From contig JAEZAL010000016.1 of the NCBI GenBank assembly GCA_023427705.1, positions 1 to 14,855 on the forward strand: 14,855 nucleotides of DNA, written 5' to 3'. The DNA comes from Bacillota bacterium. Its GTDB lineage: Bacteria > Bacillota > Clostridia > Clostridiales > Clostridiaceae. Shown here in pieces: positions 5,592-14,520 of the stretch (positions within the stretch are counted from its first letter, which is position 1; every line of letters begins with the position of its first letter). The translations under genes were made by a program, and so were the position numbers. The notes below the pieces were generated by a model. That model was not told the DNA's origin and did not search any database. It saw nothing but the letters and a program-made list of their open reading frames with translations.

Positions 5592-7463
5592 ATGTTTGAC
5601 AAGTTTTTAAAGACATTAAAAAGCAAGACTGTAGATATTTTTAGTTTTGATGGACTTATGAGAATACTATTATTCTTAATTCCTTTTGTAGCAATAATAT
5701 TAAAGTGTATTATTTTTCAAGGCTTTGTAGCTAATGAAGATCCATATCTATTTAATTTTTCAGTTGGGCTTAATTCAGCAAAACCTTTTATAAATTATTA
5801 TTATGCTTTTACTTTAATATTTTTAAGTTTTTCATTGCTATTTAAAGGTAAAGGACGAGTTATTTATTTATTTGTTATAGATATACTAATAACAGCTCTT
5901 ATCTTTTTAGATTTGGGTTACTTTAGAGGCTTCTTAACTATGCCTTCAGTTTTATTGTTAACTCAAACTGCTAACCTAGATAATATGGGTGGTACAATAT
6001 CATCAATGTTTACTAATTTAGATTTTCTATTATTACTTGATTTTATTATTTTAGCTATTTTTGTTTTCCTTACTAGAAAATCTTATACTAGAGTAAAAAG
6101 AAGAGCTCCAATATCATTTGCTATTATATTACTATCTAGCATTATATACATAGCTTATGTACCTTTTAATTTAAATATCTTAAAAAATGAAGATGTTAAA
6201 AATGGATATATATTTTCAAATTATGATCCTACAAATACAGCAAGGTATTTTTCTCCAATAGGATATCATGTTTTTGATATATATAATGTATATAAAGACT
6301 CTAAGCCATATGAACTTACTGAAGAAGATAAATCTGTAATAAATAAATTCTTCGAACAAAAAGAGAATTTACCTGATAACCAGTATTCTGGAATGCTAGA
6401 AGGTAAAAATCTTTTAGTTATTCAAGTAGAATCTTTAGAAAGCTTTGTAGTTGGTAAAGAAATTAATGGTCAGAAAATAACACCAGTTATGGATGAATTA
6501 ATAAGTAATGGACTTTATTTTCCTAATATTTACGAGCAAGTAAACGAAGGTACAAGTTCCGATGCTGACTTAATGATAAATACGTCAATGTTCCCATTAA
6601 GAAGAGGTAGTACATTCTTTAGATATCCTTCTACAGAATATAACTCCCTACCTAATTTACTAGAAGAAATGAATTATGAAACTATTGCTATACATCCAGA
6701 CAAAGGTTCTTTTTGGAATTATGTAAATGGACTTAAAGGAATAGGATTTAATCAGTTTGTAGATTACTATTCTTTTGATATAGATGAACAAATTGGGCTT
6801 GGATTATCTGATGAAAGTTACTTTAGGCAAGTAGTACCAATGCTTAAAGAATTAAAAGAACCATTTTATGCATTTACAGTAACATTAACAAGTCATGGTC
6901 CATTTGATATCCCTGAAGAAAAAAGAGTTCTTAACTTAGATAATGAACTAGATAAAAATGAACTTGGTGGATATTTTGAAAGTATAAGATACACAGATAC
7001 TCAAATAGGTGAATTCTTAAAACAATTAGATGCAGAAGGTTTATTAGATAATACAGTAATAGTTATTGAAGGAGATCATACAGGAGTTCATAAATATTAC
7101 AATAGTTCAATAGAAAAATTATCACATAAAGAAGATTGGTATTTAGATAATGGTCACCATACAATGCCCTTTATAATTTGGTCTAAGGATATAAATGAAG
7201 GGAAAACTTATGATACTATAGGCGGTCAAGTTGATATAATGCCAACAATGTTATATCTTCTTGGTGTAGAAAATGATAAATACCTTAATACAGCTTTAGG
7301 AAGAAACCTTTTAAATACTAATAAATCCTTTGCTGTTCTAACTAACCTTGAAGTTGTATGTGAAAATCTTACAGAGGAAGAAAAAGAATTATATAAAAAT
7401 ATAGTTGAATTATCCGATAAAATGATACGAGCTAATAATACAACTGTTAATGAAAATAATTAG
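5592..7463 (+). CDS. ltaS: LtaS-family lipoteichoic acid synthase (membrane sulfatase-fold glycerophosphotransferase)
   Basis: LtaS enzymes polymerise glycerol phosphate from phosphatidylglycerol onto a lipid anchor outside the membrane, building type I lipoteichoic acid. The 623 residues begin with about five membrane segments (roughly 23-43, 67-84, 90-107, 143-160 and 173-191). After a linker comes the extracellular sulfatase domain (from about 270). Key residues by comparison with S. aureus LtaS are all present: E280 in IQVESLE, catalytic T321 in NEGTSSDAD, H435 in TSHGPF, and D495-H496 in IEGDHTG. The GGQVDIMPT segment typical of the family lies near residue 544. The start ATG at 5592 is preceded by AGGGTG five bases upstream. 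It is monocistronic, with its own promoter and a terminator right after the stop. Several paralogues are common in Firmicutes, including primases and stress-linked copies, so the exact paralogue is unresolved. Confidence 0.93.
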   Translation: MFDKFLKTLKSKTVDIFSFDGLMRILLFLIPFVAIILKCIIFQGFVANEDPYLFNFSVGLNSAKPFINYYYAFTLIFLSFSLLFKGKGRVIYLFVIDILITALIFLDLGYFRGFLTMPSVLLLTQTANLDNMGGTISSMFTNLDFLLLLDFIILAIFVFLTRKSYTRVKRRAPISFAIILLSSIIYIAYVPFNLNILKNEDVKNGYIFSNYDPTNTARYFSPIGYHVFDIYNVYKDSKPYELTEEDKSVINKFFEQKENLPDNQYSGMLEGKNLLVIQVESLESFVVGKEINGQKITPVMDELISNGLYFPNIYEQVNEGTSSDADLMINTSMFPLRRGSTFFRYPSTEYNSLPNLLEEMNYETIAIHPDKGSFWNYVNGLKGIGFNQFVDYYSFDIDEQIGLGLSDESYFRQVVPMLKELKEPFYAFTVTLTSHGPFDIPEEKRVLNLDNELDKNELGGYFESIRYTDTQIGEFLKQLDAEGLLDNTVIVIEGDHTGVHKYYNSSIEKLSHKEDWYLDNGHHTMPFIIWSKDINEGKTYDTIGGQVDIMPTMLYLLGVENDKYLNTALGRNLLNTNKSFAVLTNLEVVCENLTEEEKELYKNIVELSDKMIRANNTTVNENN

Positions 7464-7480
7464 ATATTTAAAAAGTATAA

Positions 7481-7512
7481 GAAAAAATTCAGTCATAAGA
7501 CTGAATTTTTTT
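7481..7512. terminator. Bidirectional intrinsic terminator (ltaS-like gene / GNAT gene)
   Basis: AAAAAATTCAGTC (7482-7494) pairs with its inverted copy (7499-7511) around the loop ATAA. The right arm ends in seven Ts for the plus strand, and the A-run of the left arm gives a T-run for the minus strand. It lies 18 nt after the ltaS-like stop and directly beside the stop of the convergent GNAT gene. Confidence 0.92.
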
Positions 7513-7514
7513 GT

Positions 7515-8066
7515 TTATAAATATAAATCCATTAATATTTCATCATCAAAGACACCATTAATATTAAAATAATTTTTATGAACTCCAACTTTTTCAAAGC
7601 CAAACTTTTTATAAAGATTAATTGCTTTACTATTACTACCTTTAACTCCTAGGCTTATATTTAATATATTTTTATTTTTTGCAAATTCTATTAATTGCTC
7701 CATTACTGCACTTCCTACACCTATTCCCCAGAAATCTTTCTTTACAGAAATTGCAATTTCACTATTATGTGCTATTCTTTTTCTTCCTAGTTTTCTTATT
7801 TGAGCAACACTAACAACTTCATTGTTAATAACTCCTATAACAATAAAGGCCTCTTCTTGATTACTTAAATTTTTTATATATTCTTTCTCTTGTTCTACTG
7901 ACAAATGAAATTCATTTTTACCAAATAATAAATTATCACTTTCCCCACCAACAATATTTAAATAATTAACCATTTTTTCAGCATAATCAACAGTCGGCTT
8001 TCTCAGTATTAATATTTGCCCATTTTTTAACTTTATCTCTTTTAACACAAATAAATTATCCTCCAT
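7515..8066 (-). CDS. GNAT-family N-acetyltransferase
   Basis: A 183-residue acetyl-CoA-dependent transferase with a single GNAT fold. Motif A, which binds the pyrophosphate of CoA, is seen as SVKKDFWGIGVGSAVM (107-122), carrying the x-G-x-G-x-G/A pattern GIGVGS. Motif B is seen as NSKAINLYKKFGFEKVG (145-161), including the common LYKKFGF end. The region before motif A (RKRIAHNSEIAI) also fits the family. It could acetylate a small amine, an amino acid or a protein N-terminus; the sequence does not say which. The start ATG at 8066 follows GGGAG at nine bases. The gene begins about 30 nt after the terminator of the tldD/tldE operon on the same strand. It must therefore use a very short promoter region or read-through; no clear promoter was found. 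Confidence 0.9.
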   Translation of the reverse strand: MEDNLFVLKEIKLKNGQILILRKPTVDYAEKMVNYLNIVGGESDNLLFGKNEFHLSVEQEKEYIKNLSNQEEAFIVIGVINNEVVSVAQIRKLGRKRIAHNSEIAISVKKDFWGIGVGSAVMEQLIEFAKNKNILNISLGVKGSNSKAINLYKKFGFEKVGVHKNYFNINGVFDDEILMDLYL

Positions 8067-8098
8067 AAAATCACTCTCCCTTTTTATATACCCTTTTT

Positions 8099-8132
8099 AA
8101 AAAGAAACTCAGCTTATATAAACTGAGTTTCT
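8099..8132 (-). terminator. Intrinsic terminator of the five-gene operon ending in tldE
   Basis: A 10-bp stem (8103-8112 with 8123-8132, core GAAACTCAG/CTGAGTTTC) with a 10-nt A+T loop. On the minus strand TTTTT follows the stem (8103-8099). It lies 30 nt after the tldE stop codon and before the GNAT gene. Confidence 0.85.
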
Positions 8133-8162
8133 AAATAAATTTCCTAATTACTTTATTCTTAA

Positions 8163-9506
8163 TTACTTTCCAGCTATGCTTAAACCTTCAACTATTATTG
8201 ATGGGCTTCCAACACTACTCATTGGGAATTTCAAATCAGAACCTATTTCAATAATATTTTTTAATAAATCAAAAAAGTTTCCTGCAACTGTTATTTGTTC
8301 AACAGGGAAATCCTTCTTACCATCTTTAATATAGAATCCTTTTGCTGCTAGTGAAAAGTCTCCTGTTATAGAATTTGCTCCAGAATGTAGTCCCGCAAAT
8401 TCAGTAATTAATAACCCTTCTCCAACCTCTTCTAATAATTCTTCAAAGGATTTAACTCCTTCTTGAATATAGAAGTTTGTTGGTGAAACTCCCACTGGAG
8501 AAGCATAAGAGCTCTTAAAACCATTTCCTGTTGATTTTGTATTTCCTTTATAAGCAGTTTTTAAGTTATGAAGTAAGGTAACTAATTTTCCTTCAGAAAT
8601 TATATCTTTTCTTATAGTAGCTACACCTTCATCATCAAATGATACAGATGCCAATCCATTTTCTAAATGTGGATTATCTACTAAAGTTACATTTTTACTT
8701 GCTATAATTTCTCCCTCTTTATCCTTTAATAAACTTAATCCCTTTTGAGCTGCATCACCACTAAATATTCCTGCAAAAGTGGAAAGTATAGAAACCATAG
8801 CTTCATTATTAATTATAGTCTTATATTTTCCAGAAGGTATGGACTTGCCTCCAATTCTAGAAACTGCCTCATTAATACCATCTATAGCTAATTTCTTAGG
8901 ATCTACTTCATCTAATGACTTAGCTGTAACATAACCAAATCCATCATGCATATTATCATTTTCCTTAATTATTGGTATTACATATGCAGTAAGTAAATTA
9001 GACTTATTTTCCAAATTAAGACCTTTAGAATTAATTATTCCATACTTTGAATTATTATATCCAATTCTACATCCTTGAAAACTTACAACTCTACTATCTA
9101 ATGATTTCGCTTCTTTTTCCATATTTAATGCTAATTCTATTAATTTGTCTACTGGAAGGTTTTCTAAATCTCGATAGTAAGTATTAACTTCTTTATACTC
9201 TTTATCTCCTTCATAGATAAACTGAACATCTTCATTTTCAATAGCTAAAGCACTTTCTTTAGAATTCTTTACTAACATTTTTATAGCTTCTTCATCTAAT
9301 ATTTCAGTATAAGAATATCCAATTTTATCATTTATTTTTCCTCTAAAAGATAATCCATATGAAGTTGTTAAATTATATTTCTCAACTTCTTCATTATAAA
9401 CATTTATACTTAAACTTTCTCTATCTACATAATAAACTTCACATTCATCAAAACCATTATTTTTAGCTTCTTTAAATAATTTATCAATAAACTCTTTTAA
9501 TTCCAT
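8163..9506 (-). CDS. pmbA: TldE/PmbA-family subunit of the TldD-TldE peptidase
   Basis: TldE (PmbA) is the non-catalytic partner of TldD. In E. coli the cytoplasmic heterodimer degrades unfolded peptides, processes microcin B17 precursor and removes the antitoxin CcdA. The 447-residue length is typical. Seen here: the N-terminal half characteristic of the family (DECEVYYVDRESLSINVYN, 20-38), and the C-terminal half with FAGLHSGANSITGDFSLAAKG and the final SSVGSPSIIVEGLSIAGK region. No HExxxH metal motif is present, which separates TldE from TldD. The start ATG at 9506 has AGGAGG close upstream, located near the tldD stop; the gap to tldD is 12 nt. It is the last gene of the operon, with an intrinsic terminator 30 nt after the stop. 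Confidence 0.93.
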   Translation of the reverse strand: MELKEFIDKLFKEAKNNGFDECEVYYVDRESLSINVYNEEVEKYNLTTSYGLSFRGKINDKIGYSYTEILDEEAIKMLVKNSKESALAIENEDVQFIYEGDKEYKEVNTYYRDLENLPVDKLIELALNMEKEAKSLDSRVVSFQGCRIGYNNSKYGIINSKGLNLENKSNLLTAYVIPIIKENDNMHDGFGYVTAKSLDEVDPKKLAIDGINEAVSRIGGKSIPSGKYKTIINNEAMVSILSTFAGIFSGDAAQKGLSLLKDKEGEIIASKNVTLVDNPHLENGLASVSFDDEGVATIRKDIISEGKLVTLLHNLKTAYKGNTKSTGNGFKSSYASPVGVSPTNFYIQEGVKSFEELLEEVGEGLLITEFAGLHSGANSITGDFSLAAKGFYIKDGKKDFPVEQITVAGNFFDLLKNIIEIGSDLKFPMSSVGSPSIIVEGLSIAGK

Positions 9507-9518
9507 AAATATTCCCTC

Positions 9519-10898
9519 CTATCTTCCACCTACTGTAATTTCTTTAACTCTAATCATAGGTTGACCTACATTAGTTGGGATACTTCCAGATATAGAACCA
9601 CACATTCCTTGTCCTTGTTCTAAATTCTTACCTACCATATCTATATTTAATAAAACTTCACTACCTTTACCTATAAGGCTGGCACCTCTAACAGGTTCTT
9701 GTATTTCTCCATTTTTAACAATATAACCTTCAGATACAGCAAAGTTAAATTCACCTGTTACCGGATTTACAGATCCACCACCCATTTTCTTTGCATATAA
9801 TCCATCAGAAATAGATTTAATTATTTCTGTTTCATCATCATTCCCCGCTGCAATATAAGTGTTTGTCATTCTTGATGTTGGTGCAAACTTATAATTTTGT
9901 CTTCTTGAGCTTCCTGTTGGATCCATTCCCATTCTTCTACCATTTAGTTTGTCTATTAAATATCCTTTTAATATTCCATTTTCTATTAAAACATTTTTTC
10001 TTGTTTTGTTTCCTTCATCATCAATATTTAATGAACCCCATGCATTAGGAATAGTTCCATCATCAATAGCTGTAACCTTAGTTGAAGCTATTTGTTTTCC
10101 AAGCATATTAGTAAATACTGAGTTACCCTTTGCTACAGCAGTTGCTTCTAACGAATGTCCACATGCTTCATGGAATATAACACCACCAAATCCATTATCA
10201 ATTGCTACTGTCATCTTTCCAGCTGGGCAATTCTTAGCATGTAACATAGTATGAGCAACTCTTGACGCTTCTCTACCGTAATATTCTGGATCAATTGTGT
10301 CAAATAATTCAAAGCCCTTATGTGCGCCTGGTCCTTCAAATCCTGTTTGATTTTCTCCATTAGCAGAAGCTACCGAACTTATCATTAATCTTGTTCTTAC
10401 TCTCTTATCTTCAGTTAATAAACCTTCAGTATTAGCAATTAAAATGTTTTGTTCTTTATCTAAATATCCTACTGATACTTGAGATATTTCATCATGATAT
10501 TCTTTTGCTGCCTTATATCCAGTCTTCATTACATTTATTTTCTTATCTATGCTTATTGAAGATGGTATATATATTATTGGATTATTATTATAAATTTCTT
10601 TTTTATTTAATACTATACTTATATCTTCTTTTAACTCTCCAAGAGCTAATGCTGCTTTTTCTGCAGTATCTAATAAAGCTGATAAACTTGTATTATTAGT
10701 ATAAGCATAAATACTTTTAAATCCTTTAAATATTCTTATTCCAATACCATGTGTTCTTCCTGATATTGAATTTTCTACCTTGCCATTTAATATACTAATA
10801 GATGTGTCTATAGTATCTTCTTCAAATATCTCTGCAAAGTCGCCTCCAGTTATTAAACATCTAGCTAAAACGCTAGATAATATATCTTTTGATAACAT
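9519..10898 (-). CDS. tldD: TldD-family zinc metallopeptidase
   Basis: Catalytic subunit of the TldD-TldE heterodimer, which cleaves unfolded or modified peptides inside the cell. The 459-residue protein has the HExxxH motif as FHEACGH, with H243, E244 and H248. It also carries the C-terminal GMCGSISGSIP segment, whose C433 matches the third metal ligand of the E. coli enzyme. Other family stretches are NTEGLLTEDKRVRTR (156-170), RVAHTMLHAKNCPAG (213-227) and PTGSSRRQNYKFAPTSRMTNTY (327-348). The start ATG at 10898 is preceded by AAGGAGG about eight bases upstream, inside the end of the lipoprotein gene, whose stop lies only 3 nt away. Translation is probably coupled. The genes upstream are a two-component system and a lipoprotein rather than the usual unrelated neighbours, which ties this peptidase to an envelope signal. 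Confidence 0.95.
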   Translation of the reverse strand: MLSKDILSSVLARCLITGGDFAEIFEEDTIDTSISILNGKVENSISGRTHGIGIRIFKGFKSIYAYTNNTSLSALLDTAEKAALALGELKEDISIVLNKKEIYNNNPIIYIPSSISIDKKINVMKTGYKAAKEYHDEISQVSVGYLDKEQNILIANTEGLLTEDKRVRTRLMISSVASANGENQTGFEGPGAHKGFELFDTIDPEYYGREASRVAHTMLHAKNCPAGKMTVAIDNGFGGVIFHEACGHSLEATAVAKGNSVFTNMLGKQIASTKVTAIDDGTIPNAWGSLNIDDEGNKTRKNVLIENGILKGYLIDKLNGRRMGMDPTGSSRRQNYKFAPTSRMTNTYIAAGNDDETEIIKSISDGLYAKKMGGGSVNPVTGEFNFAVSEGYIVKNGEIQEPVRGASLIGKGSEVLLNIDMVGKNLEQGQGMCGSISGSIPTNVGQPMIRVKEITVGGR

Positions 10899-10901
10899 AG
10901 T

Positions 10902-12383
10902 TTAGTCCTCCTTAATATAGATTTTTCTACCACCTCTAAAAGCTCTTGCCCATGTATCAACATAAGATCCAGTTGCCCATTCAGACATAATAACACTTTC
11001 ATCTTCATATAAATCAATACTTGTTAATGGGCTTCCTTTAATGCTTCCTTCTTCTATTTCATATACAAATAATTTATTATTAAATATAATTATTGCAATT
11101 CTTCCTGTAGGAGAAGTATACGCATCCTCTATAAAAGGAAATCTTCCTTTTAAATCCTTCCATGGTATTAATAGCGTATCATAATTTAATATTTTTTTAC
11201 TTGGATTTATAGATAACTTAAAATCAAAACCCTCTGCATTAGAGTTATCTGATGTAATTTTCCCAACTAAAGCCCACTTTCCTTCTATTCTTTTTATTGT
11301 GAAATTTGTATAATCAATTTCTTCTATAAGTGAACTTTTAGTATCTTGTTGTAAATTTTTAAGAGTTTCAGTAAAGTCTCTCTCATATGTCTCTTTTATT
11401 TCATTTGAGTATATTTCTTCTATACTAAGCCCTTCAGATGAATTAATATTATCAATAGGTATAGTACTATAAGTTGGAAATATATCACTAAAATTATCTC
11501 CTTCAAACTTCTCTACAGAAATATAATCATTTGAAATGAAATTAATATTTTTATATAAGTTTATAGTTGCATCATTTATAATCTGATTATCTTCTTTTCC
11601 GTCTATCAGTTTTGCTTTGAAATATTCATTATGAATATTTTCATTATTATTTGTTATATTTTCAATTGTCCATATTCCATTTAATCTTGGAAAAATAATA
11701 TTATTTTTCTCTATAATTGGTTGTAATTCATTATTCTTAAATGAAATCCATAAAGTTCTATAACTTACATTAGAAAAACTTTTCTCATCTAGTTTTCTTC
11801 TAGGACTCTTTAAAGCTATCATTACTCCTACATCACTATTATAGTCTTCTTCTAATACTTCTGTTTCAATTTTATTTTTAGAATACTCTACCTCTGTTGG
11901 ATTTATATCTTCCTTTACTAGCTTCAATAATAATCCAGAGTAAAATAAATATCCGTTATTATCATCTATAACTATAAATTCTCCTACTAACCTATTAGAA
12001 TCTATTAATGAAATTATATCTAGATGCTTTGTTGATTCAACAACATCTTCTAAATTAAGATTTAATTCATAGGATAAAACATAGCTTCCATCTACTACCT
12101 TTAGCTTAAAACTAGGATTTGAATAAGACTTATTAAATATAGAAAATTGATTACTAGATATGCTAATAAATGAGTCTTTTTGTGATAATATTTCATTCTT
12201 ATTTTCAATATCCTCATCAATAATGTTAATATCTTCTATCTTCCAAGTTCCTTTTATAATTAGATTTTCATTATCTGGAGCTTTTATTGATTGTGTATCT
12301 TTTCCATTTACTTTACTACAACCAATATTAAATGTAAACATTAAAATAAAAAGCAATGAACTAAATACTTTTAAAGCTTTCAT
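10902..12383 (-). CDS. Large predicted lipoprotein of unknown function, with repeated G-x-W-x-I-E-like units
   Basis: Not recognised as a named family. The 493-residue protein starts with a hydrophobic signal peptide (about 4-20) ending in N-I-G-C22, an acceptable though not ideal lipobox. It is therefore probably tethered to the outer face of the membrane. The mature part is rich in Asn, Ile, Asp and Glu and looks mostly beta. Three segments start alike: GTWKIEDI (45-52), GIWTIENI (236-243) and GKWALVGKI (368-376). This suggests three related, lipocalin-like or propeller-like domains. The C-terminus is aromatic and basic (SEWATGSYVDTWARAFRGGRK). The start ATG at 12383 has AAGGAGG upstream and lies 1 nt after the kinase stop; tldD starts 3 nt after its own stop. 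By position it could be the ligand binder or modulator of the kinase, or the output of the system; this is inference. Confidence 0.85.
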   Translation of the reverse strand: MKALKVFSSLLFILMFTFNIGCSKVNGKDTQSIKAPDNENLIIKGTWKIEDINIIDEDIENKNEILSQKDSFISISSNQFSIFNKSYSNPSFKLKVVDGSYVLSYELNLNLEDVVESTKHLDIISLIDSNRLVGEFIVIDDNNGYLFYSGLLLKLVKEDINPTEVEYSKNKIETEVLEEDYNSDVGVMIALKSPRRKLDEKSFSNVSYRTLWISFKNNELQPIIEKNNIIFPRLNGIWTIENITNNNENIHNEYFKAKLIDGKEDNQIINDATINLYKNINFISNDYISVEKFEGDNFSDIFPTYSTIPIDNINSSEGLSIEEIYSNEIKETYERDFTETLKNLQQDTKSSLIEEIDYTNFTIKRIEGKWALVGKITSDNSNAEGFDFKLSINPSKKILNYDTLLIPWKDLKGRFPFIEDAYTSPTGRIAIIIFNNKLFVYEIEEGSIKGSPLTSIDLYEDESVIMSEWATGSYVDTWARAFRGGRKIYIKED

Positions 12384-12384
12384 A

Positions 12385-13773
12385 TTATTCCTCCTTAATT
12401 ATTGGAATAATTACCTCAACTTTTGTTCCTATTCCTAAATTACTATATATGTTTAATTCTCCATTATGGAGCTTTACTATTTCATCACAAATAGATAATC
12501 CTATACCATTTTTTGAGTTAGAATTTTTCCCTTTAAAAAATTTTTCTTTTACTCTTGGTAAATCTTCTTCTGATATTCCACATCCATTATCCTCAATAAC
12601 AAATATTAATTTATTGTTATTAATTAATGTGTTAAATAAAACATTTCCCCCTGCACCTGTAAATTTAAAAGCATTATCTAATAAGTTTATAAAAACTTGT
12701 TTTAGCCTATTGCTATCTACAAGCATATTTCCACTAGCTTCAGTAATAAACTTTAAATTAATACCTTCTTTGCTTGCTCTTGGTGACATGAAGGATTTAA
12801 TATGATTAATAAATTCTACAACATTTATTTCTTTTAAATCTAAACTTACATTTTCATTTATAAGCCTCGAAAAGTCTAATAATTCTTCCACCATTGCTGA
12901 TAGTCTATCTGTTTCTTTTTCTATTATTTTAAAACCTAATTCTAAAGTATCTTTATCTGTATCCTGATTATTTAATGTTATAGCCCACCCTTTAATAGCT
13001 GTTAATGGTGTCCTTAATTCATGGGAAACCTGTGAAATAAAATCATTTTTTAATTGTTCTCTTCTAGATATTTCATTTGCCATAAAGTTTAAAGTATTAG
13101 ATAATTGACCAATTTCATTTTCGCTTGTCATTTCACTTCTTATGCTTAAATTTCCACTTCCCATTTTTTCTGCTACTTTAGTTAAATACTTTATTGGGTT
13201 TATAATACTATTTGCAAAAACTATGCTTAATAAGACTCCCAATAATAGTACTCCAATAGATATAATTGAAAAAATAAGCATTATATTTCTTATAATAGAA
13301 TCAATTTCTTCTAGTGAGGTAATAAATCTAATTACGCCTATTATTTCATTATCAATTTCTAATGGATAAGATACTGCCATTACATTTTTATCATAATAAT
13401 CTACTTTTCCAATCCACCTTGTTGGTTCTCCAGTAAGTGCTTTATATATATCTGGTGCATTTATTAATTTATCATCTTTTATTCCTATAGAATCCATAAG
13501 TAAATTTCCATTAGAATCAAAAATTTCTACCTGTGCATTATTTTCATTCCAAAATGCATCCACATTATCATAAATACTTTCTGTTAATGACTTATCAGAA
13601 AAATATTTGCTATAGAAGTTTATTGAAACTTCTATTCTATTTTTTAAACTAGCTTCCATATTATCATAATAATATTTTCTTATGAATACCATTAATAGTA
13701 TATTTAATACAACAACAGTAGAAAATATAATTACTACTATTCCTTTTAACAATTTATTTTTTATACTATTCAT
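12385..13773 (-). CDS. Sensor histidine kinase with HAMP domain and extracellular sensor loop
   Basis: Membrane kinase of the PhoR/WalK/ResE-like group that phosphorylates the adjacent regulator. Numbering from the ATG at 13773 gives 462 residues. Membrane segment 1 is about 11-30, an extracellular sensor domain about 31-160, membrane segment 2 about 163-187, and HAMP about 187-240. HisKA carries phospho-acceptor H251 in SQVSHELRTPLTAI. The ATPase domain has the N-box NLLDNAFKFT (363-372), G1 DNGCGI (395-400) and G2 GIGLSI (423-428). The ATG overlaps the regulator stop as ATGA, a common coupled arrangement, with AGGTGG about 11 nt upstream. A GTG at 13788 with GGGGGAT upstream would add five residues and cannot be excluded. 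The kinase stop is 1 nt before the lipoprotein start. The stimulus is unknown. Confidence 0.95.
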   Translation of the reverse strand: MNSIKNKLLKGIVVIIFSTVVVLNILLMVFIRKYYYDNMEASLKNRIEVSINFYSKYFSDKSLTESIYDNVDAFWNENNAQVEIFDSNGNLLMDSIGIKDDKLINAPDIYKALTGEPTRWIGKVDYYDKNVMAVSYPLEIDNEIIGVIRFITSLEEIDSIIRNIMLIFSIISIGVLLLGVLLSIVFANSIINPIKYLTKVAEKMGSGNLSIRSEMTSENEIGQLSNTLNFMANEISRREQLKNDFISQVSHELRTPLTAIKGWAITLNNQDTDKDTLELGFKIIEKETDRLSAMVEELLDFSRLINENVSLDLKEINVVEFINHIKSFMSPRASKEGINLKFITEASGNMLVDSNRLKQVFINLLDNAFKFTGAGGNVLFNTLINNNKLIFVIEDNGCGISEEDLPRVKEKFFKGKNSNSKNGIGLSICDEIVKLHNGELNIYSNLGIGTKVEVIIPIIKEE

Positions 13774-14450
13774 TCTTTTGATTTCCACCTATAACCTATC
13801 CCCCATACCGTTTCAATATAATTTGGAGTAGAAGGCTTATCTTCAATTTTTGCTCTTAACCTTCTTATATTAACATCTATTATTTTTGCATCACCAAAAT
13901 AGTTTTTTCCCCATACTAAATCTAATAGTTCATCTCTACTAAATGCTCTATTAGGATTTTCTAAAAATATTTTCATTAATAAATATTCTTTTGGAGTAAC
14001 ATCTATTTCAATATTATTTTTTAATAACTTTTGAGAATAAAGATCTATAATAAACGGTCCAAGTTGTAACTTTTCTTTATCATCTTCTCCTAATCTCCTT
14101 AGTAATGCTTTCACCCTTAAAACTACTTCTAAAGGATTAAAAGGTTTTACTATATAATCATCTGCACCATATTCTAACCCCATAATCTTATCCATATCTT
14201 GTCCTTTGGCTGTAAGCATAATAATGCCCATTCCTGGGAAGTTATTTCTTAATTCATTACAAACTACGAATCCATCAATTCCTGGCAACATAACATCTAA
14301 TATTGCCACTTTAGGTTTCTCTTTATTAGCTAATTCTAATCCTTCTTCTCCACTTTGAGCTTCTATAACAATAAAATTGTTTCTTTGTAAATTTATTTTT
14401 AAAAAACCTCTTATACTTTCTTCGTCTTCTACTAATAAAATTTTGTTCAT
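13770..14450 (-). CDS. OmpR/PhoB-family response regulator
   Basis: A DNA-binding regulator of 226 residues. The receiver domain (about 3-115) has the acidic pocket E8-D9, phospho-acceptor D52 (AILDVMLPG), T80 (IMLTAKG) and K102 (IVKPFNP). All positions needed for phosphorylation and switching are therefore present. A winged-helix domain (about 130-224) ends in DVNIRRLRAKIED and TVWGIGYRWK, typical of the OmpR class. The start ATG at 14450 has GGGTGAG four bases upstream. It is the first gene of a tightly packed operon with the cognate kinase, a lipoprotein, tldD and tldE. It lies directly downstream of the tRNA-Asn terminator. Autoregulation of the operon is likely for this class but no repeat operator was recognised in the short upstream region. 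Confidence 0.96.
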   Translation of the reverse strand: MNKILLVEDEESIRGFLKINLQRNNFIVIEAQSGEEGLELANKEKPKVAILDVMLPGIDGFVVCNELRNNFPGMGIIMLTAKGQDMDKIMGLEYGADDYIVKPFNPLEVVLRVKALLRRLGEDDKEKLQLGPFIIDLYSQKLLKNNIEIDVTPKEYLLMKIFLENPNRAFSRDELLDLVWGKNYFGDAKIIDVNIRRLRAKIEDKPSTPNYIETVWGIGYRWKSKE

Positions 14451-14491
14451 ATTCTCACCCCTAGACTTTTAGCTTTTATATTCATAAGTAA

Positions 14492-14520
14492 ATTATACCT
14501 TAAATATATAAATAAAAAAG
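14492..14520 (-). promoter_or_regulatory. Candidate promoter of the response-regulator operon, overlapping the tRNA terminator tail
   Basis: A perfect TATAAT on the minus strand (14497-14492) would give a start near 14485 and a leader of about 35 nt. The position 17 nt upstream (14520-14515) reads CTTTTT and lies in the T-run of the preceding terminator, so the -35 is poor. It may need an activator, for example the regulator it encodes. Confidence 0.3.

Noticed and set aside
8078..8098. Direct repeat CCCTTTTT twice, before the GNAT gene
   Set aside because: It is a short, low-complexity repeat; one copy adjoins the ribosome site and the other the terminator T-run, so no extra function is needed.
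9863..10254. Two overlapping open frames on the plus strand within tldD
   Set aside because: They are antisense to a strongly conserved gene and have no ribosome site or recognisable protein motifs.
10505..10699. Plus-strand open frame of 64 codons
   Set aside because: It is antisense to tldD, with a Leu/Tyr-rich composition typical of the complement of A+T-rich coding DNA.
12160..13369. Three plus-strand open frames opposite the lipoprotein and kinase genes
   Set aside because: All are shadows of genes with clear domains and ribosome sites on the other strand.
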